In this document: positions 1 to 9,952 of the stretch, in pieces
How the letters are laid out: every line of letters starts with the position of its first letter
Position numbering within the stretch: the stretch's first letter is position 1
Translations under genes and position numbers: made by a program
Source of the DNA: Pseudomonadota bacterium
Lineage (GTDB): Bacteria; Pseudomonadota; Alphaproteobacteria; GCA-2731375
Direction of reading: 5' to 3'
Length of the DNA: 40,856 bases
NCBI GenBank assembly: GCA_027623205.1
Contig: JAQBYC010000034.1
Location: forward strand, 1 to 40,856
Notes under the pieces: generated by a model
Seen by the model: the letters and a program-made list of their open reading frames with translations, nothing else
The model's database searches: none
What the model was told of the DNA's origin: nothing

Positions 1-119
1 ACGACCTTGGCTCCGATCTTCACCAGCTTCTCTCTCAGTGTCGTCAGCGACCAATGCTCGACCTCTTCATCATCGGCGGTTTCGATAGTTGGCAATTTAA
101 GCGCAATGGGGCCTGACAT
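1..119 (-). mobile_element. IS1380-type transposase, C-terminal fragment (runs off the window)
   Basis: The minus strand reads from an ATG at 119 to the window edge without a stop (39 codons). The stretch EHWSLTTLREKLVKIGAKVV matches the conserved region close to the C-terminus of IS1380-family DDE transposases as I remember them. The residues before it (MSGPIALKLPTIETAD) do not look like that family, so the transposase part seems joined to unrelated sequence here. The true 3' end lies outside the window. This is either an IS fragment or the tail of a rearranged copy. Family assignment is from memory of the motif, without a search. Confidence 0.55.
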
Positions 120-136
120 TGCGGCTTGATAAAACT

Positions 137-460
137 TCACATTGCAGACCATCTCCCTGTTTTTACTCCGGCGTTGACAAAACGCGTGCGCACCTCATGA
201 TAGGGCACGGGGCAATTGTATTTCTGGAGCAGGCTGCGAACCTGCTTTTCGTCGACCGGCGGAATCCTTGGCTTCTTCACACTGGGCAGACCTCGGCTAG
301 CGGAACCATGTACCGGTCGGCAAGATTGCCTGCATCATGACACCTTGGATGTCGGCGTCTACCTGCCGTCGAACACCGGCCTCATCTGCTCCTCCCAAGA
401 CAGGTAGGACACCTCAATAAGGTCGTTTACCGACACCGACGGCGGATCGAGCGAGATCAC
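137..460 (-). pseudogene. Decayed coding remnants downstream of the conserved unknown gene
   Basis: No long reading frame is open here, but short protein-like stretches follow one another in different frames on the minus strand. The first is a 33-codon piece from a GTG at 460 (VISLDPPSVSVNDLIEVSYL...) ending at a TAG at 361-359. It is followed by a piece containing DADIQGVMMQA, then a piece containing NLADRYMVPLAEVCPV that ends in a TGA at 279-277. That TGA overlaps a GTG (280-278) opening a 47-codon piece (IPPVDEKQVRSLLQKYNCPV, then PYHEVRTRF). The CPVPYHEVRTRF part reminds me of the UPF0149 family. Frame changes within what reads like continuous protein suggest frameshift decay next to the IS fragment. 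The alternative is two very small coupled genes. Weak evidence. Confidence 0.3.
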
Positions 461-487
461 CGGGCGCTCGCCCGGTGATGGACAACG

Positions 488-1570
488 TCAATAATCCCAA
501 GAGCCTTCGCTGCGAACGGGGCGTGGAGCATTTGGGCTTGGCCCCAAGCGTACCGGATTACCGGTCTCAACATCTTGCGAGTTTGGCAGTGTCGCGCCAG
601 TCATCTTCTCGAACAGGTTCGCGACCGATTTTACGCCGCCAAACCTGGCGCCTCCGGGAAGTGCAGCCTGATCCTTTCCGTAGTACTCGAACCAGGGCAG
701 TCCAGCTTCGCTGTATTCCTTCGCCGTCGGCGGCTCATTAGGCGCTGCTTCGCCCGTGATCGCCTTCCAGTCCTTGGCGTGCAGCAAGGTGATGAAGACC
801 CGCTCGGCGGCCGCGATGTCCCAGTCCTCGATGTTGAACGGATCCGGGTGAATGACCTGCCGCATCCGTCCGCCGGCAGCGAGACCCATTGGCAATGCCT
901 TTTTTTTGTGTGAAAACTCCATGTATTCGGCACCGTCGTCGATTGGCGTAGCAGCATCTCGGCGTTTCTGCTGTTCATCCCATTCGCAGCGTTTTGCCTT
1001 CCAAACCTTGGCCCTGAGCGGGAAGACAGAGATTTGAAGCCCACCCCACTCGGCATCGCCCGTCAGTTGTTCCTCCACCGAATAGCCGTCACCGAGCGGC
1101 ATGGCAACGAACTGCCGGATGACGCCCTTTTCGACTGCGAAGCCGTCGAGCCAAGGCTGCTCGGGCGCAACCAGGTAGTCTTGGGGGTCGCGATGGAGGC
1201 CTGTACGCCAGCTCTCTCCCGTCACCGCATTGATCTTGCCGGCTGCAACCTTGATCGCCACCGGAAAATCGAGACCCCAGTTTTCGGGGCCGTTATTGGA
1301 GAAGTTCAGCCACATGGCTTCAGACTGCCACATCGGCAGGATGACGCCGCCCCGAGCGGTCGTCGGCAATGGTAGCTTTTGGGGATGGTCTTCGACATGT
1401 CTCAAAGGAAAGGAGCCCAGCCCTGGCGGCAGGGAATAGGTCTTGTCGGAATCTGGAATCCGTAGCGTGCGCTGGAAGTCTATGGAGAAGACGGCGTCTT
1501 CTTCGATTTGCGGAAACCGAAAGACGAGACAATCCTCCTCTGTGACGGTGCTATGTTCGAGTGTGGGCAT
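488..1570 (-). CDS. Conserved protein of unknown function (360 aa)
   Basis: Function unknown. The protein has a well-conserved core that I recognise from many actinobacterial, cyanobacterial and proteobacterial proteins, often labelled only hypothetical or misnamed integral membrane protein. Landmarks are LPMWQSEAMWLNF (about residues 78-90), IKVAAGKINAVTGESW (106-121), the stretch around QPWLDGFAVEKGVIRQFVAM, and a C-terminal YSEAGLPWFEYY. No signal peptide or membrane segment is visible, so it is probably cytosolic. The start ATG at 1570 lies 14 bases after the stop of the XRE regulator gene, so the two are almost certainly one transcript. The regulator plus this protein looks like a self-regulated accessory module carried with the neighbouring recombinase. 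Confidence 0.75.
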   Translation of the reverse strand: MPTLEHSTVTEEDCLVFRFPQIEEDAVFSIDFQRTLRIPDSDKTYSLPPGLGSFPLRHVEDHPQKLPLPTTARGGVILPMWQSEAMWLNFSNNGPENWGLDFPVAIKVAAGKINAVTGESWRTGLHRDPQDYLVAPEQPWLDGFAVEKGVIRQFVAMPLGDGYSVEEQLTGDAEWGGLQISVFPLRAKVWKAKRCEWDEQQKRRDAATPIDDGAEYMEFSHKKKALPMGLAAGGRMRQVIHPDPFNIEDWDIAAAERVFITLLHAKDWKAITGEAAPNEPPTAKEYSEAGLPWFEYYGKDQAALPGGARFGGVKSVANLFEKMTGATLPNSQDVETGNPVRLGPSPNAPRPVRSEGSWDY

Positions 1571-1584
1571 AAGCGATGTTTCTC

Positions 1585-1965
1585 CTACCAGTTGCCGTCA
1601 TGGACATCCCGAACGATGCGCAAGACCGCATTGTCGGGCATGGTCTTGATCGCCCGGATGAGCTCGGCAAAGAGCTGGGGACGGGCAAGAATAGCGGAAC
1701 GCAGGTCGGCCGATATTTTGCCGGCCTGAGCGAGCATAACGTCGGGATCCTCCCCGAGCTCGTGGGCGAGCTTGATGAGGGTCTCCTCTCCGGGCGGAGC
1801 AACTTCGCCGCGTTCGACGCGTGAGAGGTAAGCAGGCGTGACGCCGCAGCGGGTGGCTACCTGCCGCAGCGAAAACGCCGGGTCATTCTCCATCCGCCGC
1901 TCGCGCAGCTTTCGGATATTCTCCCCAAAGACCTCGCCGTGAGTACGTTGTGATGGACGTTGCAT
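1585..1965 (-). CDS. XRE-family helix-turn-helix regulator
   Basis: A 126-residue DNA-binding protein, first gene of a two-gene unit with the unknown 360-residue protein. The HTH_XRE domain spans roughly residues 12-70: the helix-turn-helix reads FSLRQVATRCGVTPAYLSRVERGE, with the usual turn and recognition helix, followed by LIKLAHELGEDPDVML, the last helices of the fold. The C-terminal third (RSAILARPQLFAELIRAI) is probably a dimerisation or effector part. The ATG directly follows a perfect palindrome that covers the -10 box, so autorepression and a leaderless mRNA are likely. No metal site or ligand domain is seen. Confidence 0.88.
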   Translation of the reverse strand: MQRPSQRTHGEVFGENIRKLRERRMENDPAFSLRQVATRCGVTPAYLSRVERGEVAPPGEETLIKLAHELGEDPDVMLAQAGKISADLRSAILARPQLFAELIRAIKTMPDNAVLRIVRDVHDGNW

Positions 1966-2000
1966 GTTGCCTATATAGGCAACGCTTAATCATTCGTCAA
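1966..2000 (-). promoter_or_regulatory. Promoter and 18-bp palindromic operator of the XRE gene
   Basis: On the minus strand TTGACG (plus 2000-1995) and TATATA (1977-1972) are separated by exactly 17 bases, a near-consensus sigma-70 promoter. The -10 box sits in a perfect 18-bp palindrome, GTTGCCTATATAGGCAAC (1966-1983). The ATG of the regulator (1965-1963) follows the palindrome immediately, only six bases after the -10 box. Transcription should therefore begin at or within a base or two of the start codon, giving a leaderless mRNA. The palindrome is the obvious binding site for the XRE dimer. Confidence 0.7.
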
Positions 2001-2072
2001 GACTGAGAACGCCGGAGGGTGCTGTCAGTCTAATGCGAACATGTCTCTGGTTTACCACGAAGCTCCAGAATT

Positions 2073-2504
2073 ATGCAGCAAGCTGACGCCATTCAGCCAA
2101 CGCGAGCCGTGATTGTCGCCGCCGCGAGGCAAAAGCTGGCCGCCGAAGTGGAATCAAAACGGTTACGGAACCTGAGCGCACGCTGCGACGACCGTGTCGC
2201 GGCGGCGGAAGGTGTCGAGGAAGCCGCCAAGGCTTTATCAATGGCGCTCGGCGTGTACGAAGCGACCGGAGTTGATGCCCTGCGGTACATCGACCCGCAC
2301 GATGACAACACGACCCGCCGCCTCGATGGTGAGGGCCGGTTAAGGGTCTATCTCGGCGGCACGCTGGGCCGGCAAGTCGATGGCTTGCCGATCAACCATC
2401 TGGACCCGCGACATGGCAAGGGACTGGCGGATCTTGAACGCGAGTACCTGTCACCGTTGCTCCTTACGGGCGCCGGGGCGGATAAAAAGGCCGGGAAAAT
2501 GTAG
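2073..2504 (+). CDS. Hypothetical protein upstream of the recombinase
   Basis: A 143-residue reading frame with no family I recognise. The N-terminal half is alanine-rich and probably helical (TRAVIVAAARQKLAAEVESK); the C-terminal half contains LRVYLGGTLGRQVDGLPINH. No signal peptide, membrane helix or metal motif is visible. The ribosome-binding site before the ATG is poor. It sits 72 bases before the serine recombinase on the same strand and is probably part of the same mobile element. Coding status is supported by length, absence of a better frame and position, but not by homology. Confidence 0.5.
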   Translation: MQQADAIQPTRAVIVAAARQKLAAEVESKRLRNLSARCDDRVAAAEGVEEAAKALSMALGVYEATGVDALRYIDPHDDNTTRRLDGEGRLRVYLGGTLGRQVDGLPINHLDPRHGKGLADLEREYLSPLLLTGAGADKKAGKM

Positions 2505-2515
2505 TTGGAAGCGGC

Positions 2516-2544
2516 TTTACGACAACCCGTATATAAAGTATAAT
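2516..2544 (+). promoter_or_regulatory. Promoter of the serine recombinase gene
   Basis: TTTACG (2516-2521), a 17-base spacer and a perfect TATAAT (2539-2544) stand in a strikingly AT-rich patch just after the small hypothetical gene. A 12-bp palindrome ATAATTAATTAT (2543-2554) overlaps the -10 box and could be an operator. A good ribosome-binding site (AGGAG, 2565-2569) leads to the ATG at 2577. Confidence 0.55.
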
Positions 2545-2576
2545 AATTAATTATCACGTTCTTTAGGAGCATAGCC

Positions 2577-4285
<1,709 letters not shown>

Positions 4286-4379
4286 AACGCGGCGACATCC
4301 GGCGGTGGTGTTATTCTTACGGTAGTTCTGGTGACGGCACAGGTCGCCTTTGTCCTTGCCGCGAACAGCGCACACGCCG

Positions 4380-4958
4380 TCACGCCTGGCCGGTTATGAA
4401 TGCGTGGAATTCATAGATCTCATGGCTATCGAGATCGCGAAAGCCGGCGCCGGTCAGGTGGGCGCGGATGGTGGCTTCGGGTACGCGACGGCCCTTGGCG
4501 GGACTTTTGCCGTTCTCCTCGTCCTTCCAATCGACGATGGCGACGGTGCCGCCGGGGGCCAGCAGGCGGTGGCATTCGGCCATGAGGGGCTCCGGCGCAT
4601 CCAGTTCGTGGTGCACTTGCGCCATGATGACGATGTCGGCGCAGCCATCCGGCAGGTCAATGGCGTTCGGCCGCATCAGGCTGGCGGCGAGATTATCCAG
4701 GCCCTGGGCGGCGGCGTCCTCGGCCAGCAAACCGACCATGCCTTCGAGAATATCGCAGCCATAGACCTTGGCGCCGGGATAGGCTTTTGCAAACGGCAGG
4801 GTGATAAAGCCGACCCCGGCGCCGATATCGATCAGGGTGCAATCGGGGGCGGGCCGCAAAACTTCCCAAATCCTGGCCGGGTCGAAATACGCCAACCGCT
4901 CCGGGCTGCGCAACCGCCCGATCCGGTCTGGATCCATGCCCAACAAGTCCGCCATCAT
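4380..4958 (-). CDS. Class I SAM-dependent methyltransferase
   Basis: 192 residues. The Rossmann-fold SAM site is clear: LIDIGAGVGFITLPFA (motif I), YGCDILEGM (motif II, acidic residue binding the ribose), the N-A-I-D-L-P stretch and DIVIMAQVHHEL (motif IV), then the LLAPGGTVAIVDW strand. It belongs to the Methyltransf_11/25 type; the substrate cannot be told. The ATG at 4958 is chosen because GGGGAG stands a few bases upstream; a TTG at 4982 would add eight residues but lacks such a site. It converges on the recombinase gene and diverges from the dihydropyrimidinase gene, so it stands alone. Confidence 0.85.
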   Translation of the reverse strand: MMADLLGMDPDRIGRLRSPERLAYFDPARIWEVLRPAPDCTLIDIGAGVGFITLPFAKAYPGAKVYGCDILEGMVGLLAEDAAAQGLDNLAASLMRPNAIDLPDGCADIVIMAQVHHELDAPEPLMAECHRLLAPGGTVAIVDWKDEENGKSPAKGRRVPEATIRAHLTGAGFRDLDSHEIYEFHAFITGQA

Positions 4959-5073
4959 CTTCGCTCCCCACTGATTCCCCAAGCAGGACTATATACCAAG
5001 CCGCGCCCGTTATAGTATTGCTTTGCCCTGGCTTTCGCGGGGAAAATACGGCTAACCAAGGGGAGGCAACCGC

Positions 5074-6543
5074 ATGTCCTATTTCGATCTGTTGATCCGC
5101 AACGGCACCGTGGCCACGGCGGCGGACACCTTTCAGGCGGACGTGGCCGTAAAGGATGGCCGCGTGGTGGCCCTGGGGGAAAATCTGGGCACCGCCGATC
5201 ACGAGATCGATGCCTCGGGCAAGCTGGTGCTGCCCGGCGGGGTCGAGGGCCATTGCCATATTGAACAGATCTCCTCGTCCGGGATCATGACGGCGGATGA
5301 TTTTTATTCCGGCACGGTGTCCGCGGTGTTCGGCGGCACCACCACGGTGATCCCGTTCGCGGCCCAGCAAAAGGGCGCGTCGCTGCGCCAGACGGTGGAG
5401 GATTATCACGCCTGCGCCGGCCCCAAGGCGGTGATCGATTACGGTTTTCACCTGATTATTTCAGACCCCTCGGATCAGGTCATCGGCCAGGAGCTGCCGG
5501 CCCTGATCAGGGACGGCTTCACCTCGTTCAAGGTCTATATGACCTATGACGATCTGCGCCTGGATGACTACCAGATGCTGGAGGTGCTTTCCGCCGCGCG
5601 GCGTAACGGCGCCATGGTCATGGTGCATGCGGAAAACCATGACATGATCCGCTGGCTCAGCCAGAAGCTGTTGGATGCGAACCATTGGCAGCCCCAGTAT
5701 CACGCGGTCAGCCATTCCCGCGCCGGCGAGGGCGAGGCGGCGCACCGGGCCATCGCCCTGTCCCGGCTGATGGATCAGCCGATCCTGGTGGTGCATGTAT
5801 CCTCGGAAGAGGCGATGGACGAGATCCGTCTGGCCCAGAACAAGGGTCTGAAAATATTCGCCGAGACCTGTCCGCAATATCTGTTTCTGACGGCGGAGGA
5901 TCTGCACCGCGACGGCATGGATGGAGCCATGTTCTGCTGCAGTCCCCCGCCCCGCGGCGCCGCCGATCAGGCGGCCATGTGGCGCGGCCTGGCCAACGGC
6001 ACCTTCTCGATATTCTCGTCCGATCACGCGCCCTACCGGTTTGACGACAGCGGCAAGTTAAAGGCGGGGCCGGAGCCCACGTTTAAACAGATCGCCAACG
6101 GCGTGCCGGGGATCGAGCTGCGCCTGCCCCTGCTGTTTTCCGAAGGCGTGGGCAAGGGCCGCATCGACCTCAACCGATTTGTCGCCCTGACCGCCACGAA
6201 CGTGGCCAAGCTTTATGGCCTGTCGCCCCGCAAAGGCACCATCGCGGTGGGCTCGGACGCCGACATCGCGATCTGGGACCCGGATCTGGAACAGACCATC
6301 GATCATGCCATGCTGCATGACGACGTGGGCTACACCCCCTATGCCGGAATAAAAATCAAGGGCTGGCCCACGACGGTCCTCAGCCGGGGCCGGGTGGTGG
6401 TGGCCGACGGCGCCCTGCATGGGTCACGGGGCGACGGCCAGTTCCTCGCCCGGGCCGTTTCCGAGGCGGCGGCGCCCTTGGGCCGCCTGGAGCCGGAGAT
6501 GGACCCCGCGCGCAATTTCGGCGCGGATCTGCTGGGCCGATGA
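5074..6543 (+). CDS. Dihydropyrimidinase/hydantoinase-type cyclic amidohydrolase
   Basis: 489 residues, normal length for the family. It hydrolyses cyclic imides or amides such as dihydropyrimidines or hydantoins with a binuclear metal centre in the cytosol. Metal ligands are visible in order: His60 and His62 (GHCHIEQ), the carbamylated Lys153 (SFKVYMTY), His185 (MVHAEN), His241 (VVHVSS) and Asp317 (SSDHAPY). DDFYSGT and the PQYLFLT segment are typical of dihydropyrimidinases rather than allantoinases. AGGGGAGG precedes the ATG. An alpha/beta hydrolase follows on the same strand, but no pyrimidine-catabolism partner (dehydrogenase, beta-ureidopropionase) is present, so the physiological substrate is open. 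Confidence 0.88.
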   Translation: MSYFDLLIRNGTVATAADTFQADVAVKDGRVVALGENLGTADHEIDASGKLVLPGGVEGHCHIEQISSSGIMTADDFYSGTVSAVFGGTTTVIPFAAQQKGASLRQTVEDYHACAGPKAVIDYGFHLIISDPSDQVIGQELPALIRDGFTSFKVYMTYDDLRLDDYQMLEVLSAARRNGAMVMVHAENHDMIRWLSQKLLDANHWQPQYHAVSHSRAGEGEAAHRAIALSRLMDQPILVVHVSSEEAMDEIRLAQNKGLKIFAETCPQYLFLTAEDLHRDGMDGAMFCCSPPPRGAADQAAMWRGLANGTFSIFSSDHAPYRFDDSGKLKAGPEPTFKQIANGVPGIELRLPLLFSEGVGKGRIDLNRFVALTATNVAKLYGLSPRKGTIAVGSDADIAIWDPDLEQTIDHAMLHDDVGYTPYAGIKIKGWPTTVLSRGRVVVADGALHGSRGDGQFLARAVSEAAAPLGRLEPEMDPARNFGADLLGR

Positions 6544-6740
6544 GTACCCCGATACGGGACGGCGCGTGCCCCTGTTGATGAACCGCGCATCGGACCTGGC
6601 GGACGACTATCCTCTGCGCTATTTTGACGCCTTCGATCCGGCCCTGAACCACGCGGTCTAGAGTCCGGGTTCATCGAAAGAGCGCCAGCATCATGGCGGA
6701 AACATCGCCGGGCCTTTGAAACCGGGAAAGGATTTCTCAA

Positions 6741-7499
6741 ATGCCGCATTTAGACCGGGATGGCGTCCGTCTTTACTTCGAGGATAGCGGCGGCAATGGA
6801 ATGCCGGTTCTGCTCACCCACGGCTTCGGCGCGTCAACCGCGATGTGGCGGGGGCAGGTGGAGGCCTTCCGCGACCGCTATCGTTTCATCACCTGGGACA
6901 TGCGCGGCCATGGCGCCACCGAATGCCCCGACGATCGGGGCCTTTACAGCCAGCGCCATACGGCAGAGGACATGCGGGCGCTGCTGGATCACCTGGAGGT
7001 GGAAGATGCCGTGATCGCGGGCCATTCATTGGGCGGCTTCATGTCCCTGGCGTTCAATGTGCGTTACCCCGAACGGGTCCGGGCCATGGTGCTGCAAGGC
7101 TGCGGCCCCGGCTACCGCAACGATGCCGCGCGGGAAACCTGGAACCAGCGCGCCGAAAGCCGGGCCCGCGCCCTGGATGACGGCGGCCTCGCCGCGCTGG
7201 GCGGCAATTCCGAGGTCACGGTCAGCATCCAGAATTCCGCCGCCGGGCTGGCGCTGGCCGCGCGGGGCATATTGAGCCAGGTCGACGCGCGGGTGATCGA
7301 CAGCCTGTCCGGCATCGCCGTTCCCGTATTGATCGTCGTCGGGGACGGCGATACGCCCTATCTTGTCGGCTCCGACTATATGGCGAGCCACATTCCCGGC
7401 GCCGTTTACGTGTTGGTTGCCGATGCCGGACATGGCGTCAACGTGGACCAGCCGGAAGTCGTCAACAAGGCACTGGGCGATTTCCTGGGCGCCTTGTGA
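6741..7499 (+). CDS. Alpha/beta-fold hydrolase
   Basis: 252 residues, single Abhydrolase_1 domain without signal peptide. Catalytic triad candidates: Ser96 in the nucleophile elbow GHSLGG, Asp202 or Asp204 in GDGDTPY and His231 in DAGHGVN. The oxyanion segment is LTHGFGAS near residue 26, and the DMRGHG strand follows as in esterases and C-C hydrolases. Substrate unknown. It lies 197 bases after the dihydropyrimidinase stop; AAAGGA upstream of the ATG is an acceptable ribosome-binding site. It may act on the same kind of compound as the amidohydrolase, but the gap means a separate promoter is possible. Confidence 0.88.
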   Translation: MPHLDRDGVRLYFEDSGGNGMPVLLTHGFGASTAMWRGQVEAFRDRYRFITWDMRGHGATECPDDRGLYSQRHTAEDMRALLDHLEVEDAVIAGHSLGGFMSLAFNVRYPERVRAMVLQGCGPGYRNDAARETWNQRAESRARALDDGGLAALGGNSEVTVSIQNSAAGLALAARGILSQVDARVIDSLSGIAVPVLIVVGDGDTPYLVGSDYMASHIPGAVYVLVADAGHGVNVDQPEVVNKALGDFLGAL

Positions 7500-7522
7500 G
7501 AGCGTCGGCGGTTGCCTTTTGG

Positions 7523-8575
7523 TTATCCCGCGTCCGCGAAACGGGCCAGTCTTCTGTTGTCCTCGTCCCACAGGGCAAGGGGCGCGCATTTGAGGCTTTC
7601 GAGAAAGCGTATTTTTTTAGGAAACGCCGCCAGCTCCGGGCTGGCGTCGAGACATTCCTGTAGCCGGTAATTGGGAATGCGGCTGTTGAGATGGTGCACA
7701 TGATGCAGTCCAATACTGCCCGTCAGCCATTGTATCGCTTTCGGCAGAACGTAGTACGAGCTGCCCAACAGCCCCGCGAGATAAAAGCTCCATTCACCAT
7801 CCCGCTCCCAGTAGACCTCTTCAAATTGGTGCTGAACAAAGAACATCCAGCCGCCAACGATCGAGGCCGTGGCTAAAACGGGCAGATAGACCAACAGGAA
7901 TGTCCCCGCGCCGATCAGGTACATCATTCCACCGAGGACGATAACGAGGGCAAGGTCGAGCCCCAGTATGCTGCGCCAGATTTGACGCGCCGGCAGCGGC
8001 TGGCCAAAAGGCAGACGTTGAAGAATGGCAAAGTGAAAGGGAACAGAGATCAGAAACAGAACCACCGGGTTTCTGTAGAGACGGTACATCAGCCGGGACA
8101 GCAGGGGCAGCGCCCTGTATTCCTTGACAGTGCAGGTCGAGATATCGCCAACACCGCGTTTTTCGAGATTTCCGCATCCGGCGTGATGGGTCGCGTGGGC
8201 CCGCTTCCAAAAATGATACGGTGTAACGGTAAAAAGACTGAGGCCACGCCCCAGCCAGTCATTGGCCGCGGCCGATTTAAAAAAGGAACCATGGCCGCAA
8301 TCGTGCTGCACGATAAACAGGCGCACAATCAGCCCGCCCGTGGGGATGGCAAGCGCCAGGGTTAGCAGGTAGGACACATCCAGGCTCCAGCAGGTGAGTG
8401 CGAAAGCGCCTAGAAATAGACCCAGCGTGACAAAAAGCTGGGTCAGGCTGCGTCTTAGACTGGCGTCACGGTAATTTCTGCAATGTGCGGCGAGTTTTTG
8501 GCCAAGCGCCTTAAACTCTTCCAATGACATGTTTTGCGCCTCGGGAAGCGCAACGTCGCTATTAGAAATTTTCAT
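7523..8575 (-). CDS. Membrane fatty-acid desaturase
   Basis: 350 residues. The three histidine boxes that bind the di-iron centre are intact: HDCGH (91-95), HATHH (127-131) and HHVHH (291-295). Hydrophobic segments near 48-90 and around 170-245 form the two membrane hairpins. The pattern HHxHHLNSRIPNY is typical of acyl-lipid delta-12/omega-6-type desaturases, so it probably introduces a second double bond into membrane acyl chains or acts on a related lipid. Electron donor partners are not encoded nearby. It is convergent with the alpha/beta hydrolase (23-base gap). Regiospecificity cannot be told from sequence. Confidence 0.9.
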   Translation of the reverse strand: MKISNSDVALPEAQNMSLEEFKALGQKLAAHCRNYRDASLRRSLTQLFVTLGLFLGAFALTCWSLDVSYLLTLALAIPTGGLIVRLFIVQHDCGHGSFFKSAAANDWLGRGLSLFTVTPYHFWKRAHATHHAGCGNLEKRGVGDISTCTVKEYRALPLLSRLMYRLYRNPVVLFLISVPFHFAILQRLPFGQPLPARQIWRSILGLDLALVIVLGGMMYLIGAGTFLLVYLPVLATASIVGGWMFFVQHQFEEVYWERDGEWSFYLAGLLGSSYYVLPKAIQWLTGSIGLHHVHHLNSRIPNYRLQECLDASPELAAFPKKIRFLESLKCAPLALWDEDNRRLARFADAG

Positions 8576-8950
8576 ACAATCCGATATTTTTCAGTTTCGA
8601 TAATATTTGCGACAACGCGTTTAGCACATTTTGCCACATACCGGGTAAAACAATTATGAAGGCCGCTAAATGCCCGGCGGGATCGGCCGGTTTTCCGCCA
8701 AAATCAGCGGCAAACGACGAATAGGCCCGCCATGACGGCAGCCGGACCCGCACGGCGTTCACCGCGCCGGCGACGGCAACCCGCGCTCGGGGCCCCGGCG
8801 GCCCCCTACGCCGTGGCGCCTCGATGGCTTTGCTCTCTTTGCCATGGGGCATGGTCCGCGTGGCGCGGATTGACTGGGACCAGCCGCGCTGAATAAGATG
8901 GCATGCCCGTCCAAGACAGCGGAAAGACGCCGAAGTCCGGAGGAGATTGC
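8576..8950. other. Intergenic region between divergent desaturase and M23-like genes
   Basis: About 65 bases next to the desaturase start are AT-rich and probably carry its promoter, but I cannot assign boxes with confidence. The rest is very GC-rich with no convincing coding sequence, tRNA or strong hairpin. A ribosome-binding site (AGGAG, 8941-8945 region) at the right end belongs to the M23-like gene. Confidence 0.4.
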
Positions 8951-9805
8951 ATGCGCGGAAAACTTTTTCTGCCAGCCGGCCTGACGCTGGTCATCGGGGG
9001 ACTGTTGGCATCGGCAGGCCATGGGCAACGGCCGTCGGCATGCGAGGCATGCGAAAAACTCGCCGGTTACGTCATGCCCAGCGAGATCAGTGACGAGATC
9101 CGCAAAATGGTCGGCAAATATAAAGGCGGCGGCGGCCCGGAAAATGTGGCCATCCAAAAAGCCCGCGGCGTCATCGAAACACAGCTTTATCCGGCGTTTG
9201 CCGGCGGCGCCGCTTGCCCGGAAATCGACAGTGAAAAATGGGCCATCGATTATTCCCACAAACGCCGGCAAGCGGCTTTGCACAAAGGCATCGACATCCC
9301 GCAGCCAAGGGGTACGCCGATACGGGCTATTGCCGAAGGGGTCGTGGTTGGACGTTTCATGAACCAGGGCAACAAGAAGGGCATAGAGGTCATGTTGCGG
9401 CACACGCCGCAGCAGACCGGCCTGCCGTTCTGGACCTATTCCCAATACACCCATCTAGCCGAGATGTCGCCACTGCCCATTGGCGCGCGGGTCGAAATTG
9501 GCGCGGAAATTGGCAAGACCAGCAACACCGGCAAAATGGGCCGGCGCATCCGCCGCGACGCCCTGCATTTCGCCATTCTTTACAGCGCCCATCCCGAATG
9601 GTCCAACGACGGCGCGGTCGTGACGCCAAAAGACGGCTATTTCATGGACCCGAACGCATTCTACCGGCTGCAGCCGCCCCATGACTCCCAATCCCTGTCG
9701 CGCCTGCCCGAAGGTCAAAAAGCCATCGCCGTGCCATACATGAAGACCGACGGCAGCCTGGAGCCAGCCAGCACAAAGCGGATCTGGCCTTACGTCTGCA
9801 ATTGA
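8951..9805 (+). CDS. Exported M23 (LytM-like) peptidase-family protein, possibly degenerate
   Basis: 284 residues from the ATG at 8951, which has AGGAG seven bases upstream and is followed by a signal peptide (MRGKLFLPAGLTLVIGGLLA, then cleavage near AGHGQ). The C-terminal part is an M23 fold: HKGIDIP (His111, Asp115), a GTPI/AIAEGVV strand, YTHL (His168), GKTSNTG and DALHFAIL (His206). In active LytM enzymes the last motif is H-x-H; here the first histidine is replaced (A-L-H). The zinc ligands His, Asp and His remain, but the usual catalytic base is missing. It may be a weak endopeptidase or an envelope regulator that no longer cuts peptidoglycan. It stands alone between divergent and codirectional neighbours. 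Confidence 0.75.
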   Translation: MRGKLFLPAGLTLVIGGLLASAGHGQRPSACEACEKLAGYVMPSEISDEIRKMVGKYKGGGGPENVAIQKARGVIETQLYPAFAGGAACPEIDSEKWAIDYSHKRRQAALHKGIDIPQPRGTPIRAIAEGVVVGRFMNQGNKKGIEVMLRHTPQQTGLPFWTYSQYTHLAEMSPLPIGARVEIGAEIGKTSNTGKMGRRIRRDALHFAILYSAHPEWSNDGAVVTPKDGYFMDPNAFYRLQPPHDSQSLSRLPEGQKAIAVPYMKTDGSLEPASTKRIWPYVCN

Positions 9806-9952
9806 TGCAGAGCCGCGTCCAACTCTTATTGGTTGCTGTATAATTCTAGAATTACACACTTGTAGAGAATATGTTTTTATATCAATATTATTGTTAGAAA
9901 TTATAACGCTCTATTGATCTCTATGCGGTCGTTCGAATGGGAGACTTAAGTC
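9806..9952. other. AT-rich intergenic region with a 14-bp palindrome
   Basis: Markedly AT-rich compared with the rest of the window. It contains TATAAT (9839-9844) overlapping a perfect 14-bp palindrome TAATTCTAGAATTA (9841-9854) and ends with GGGAG before the DUF2059 gene. It is probably the promoter and operator region of that gene, but no convincing -35 box is seen. Confidence 0.35.
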
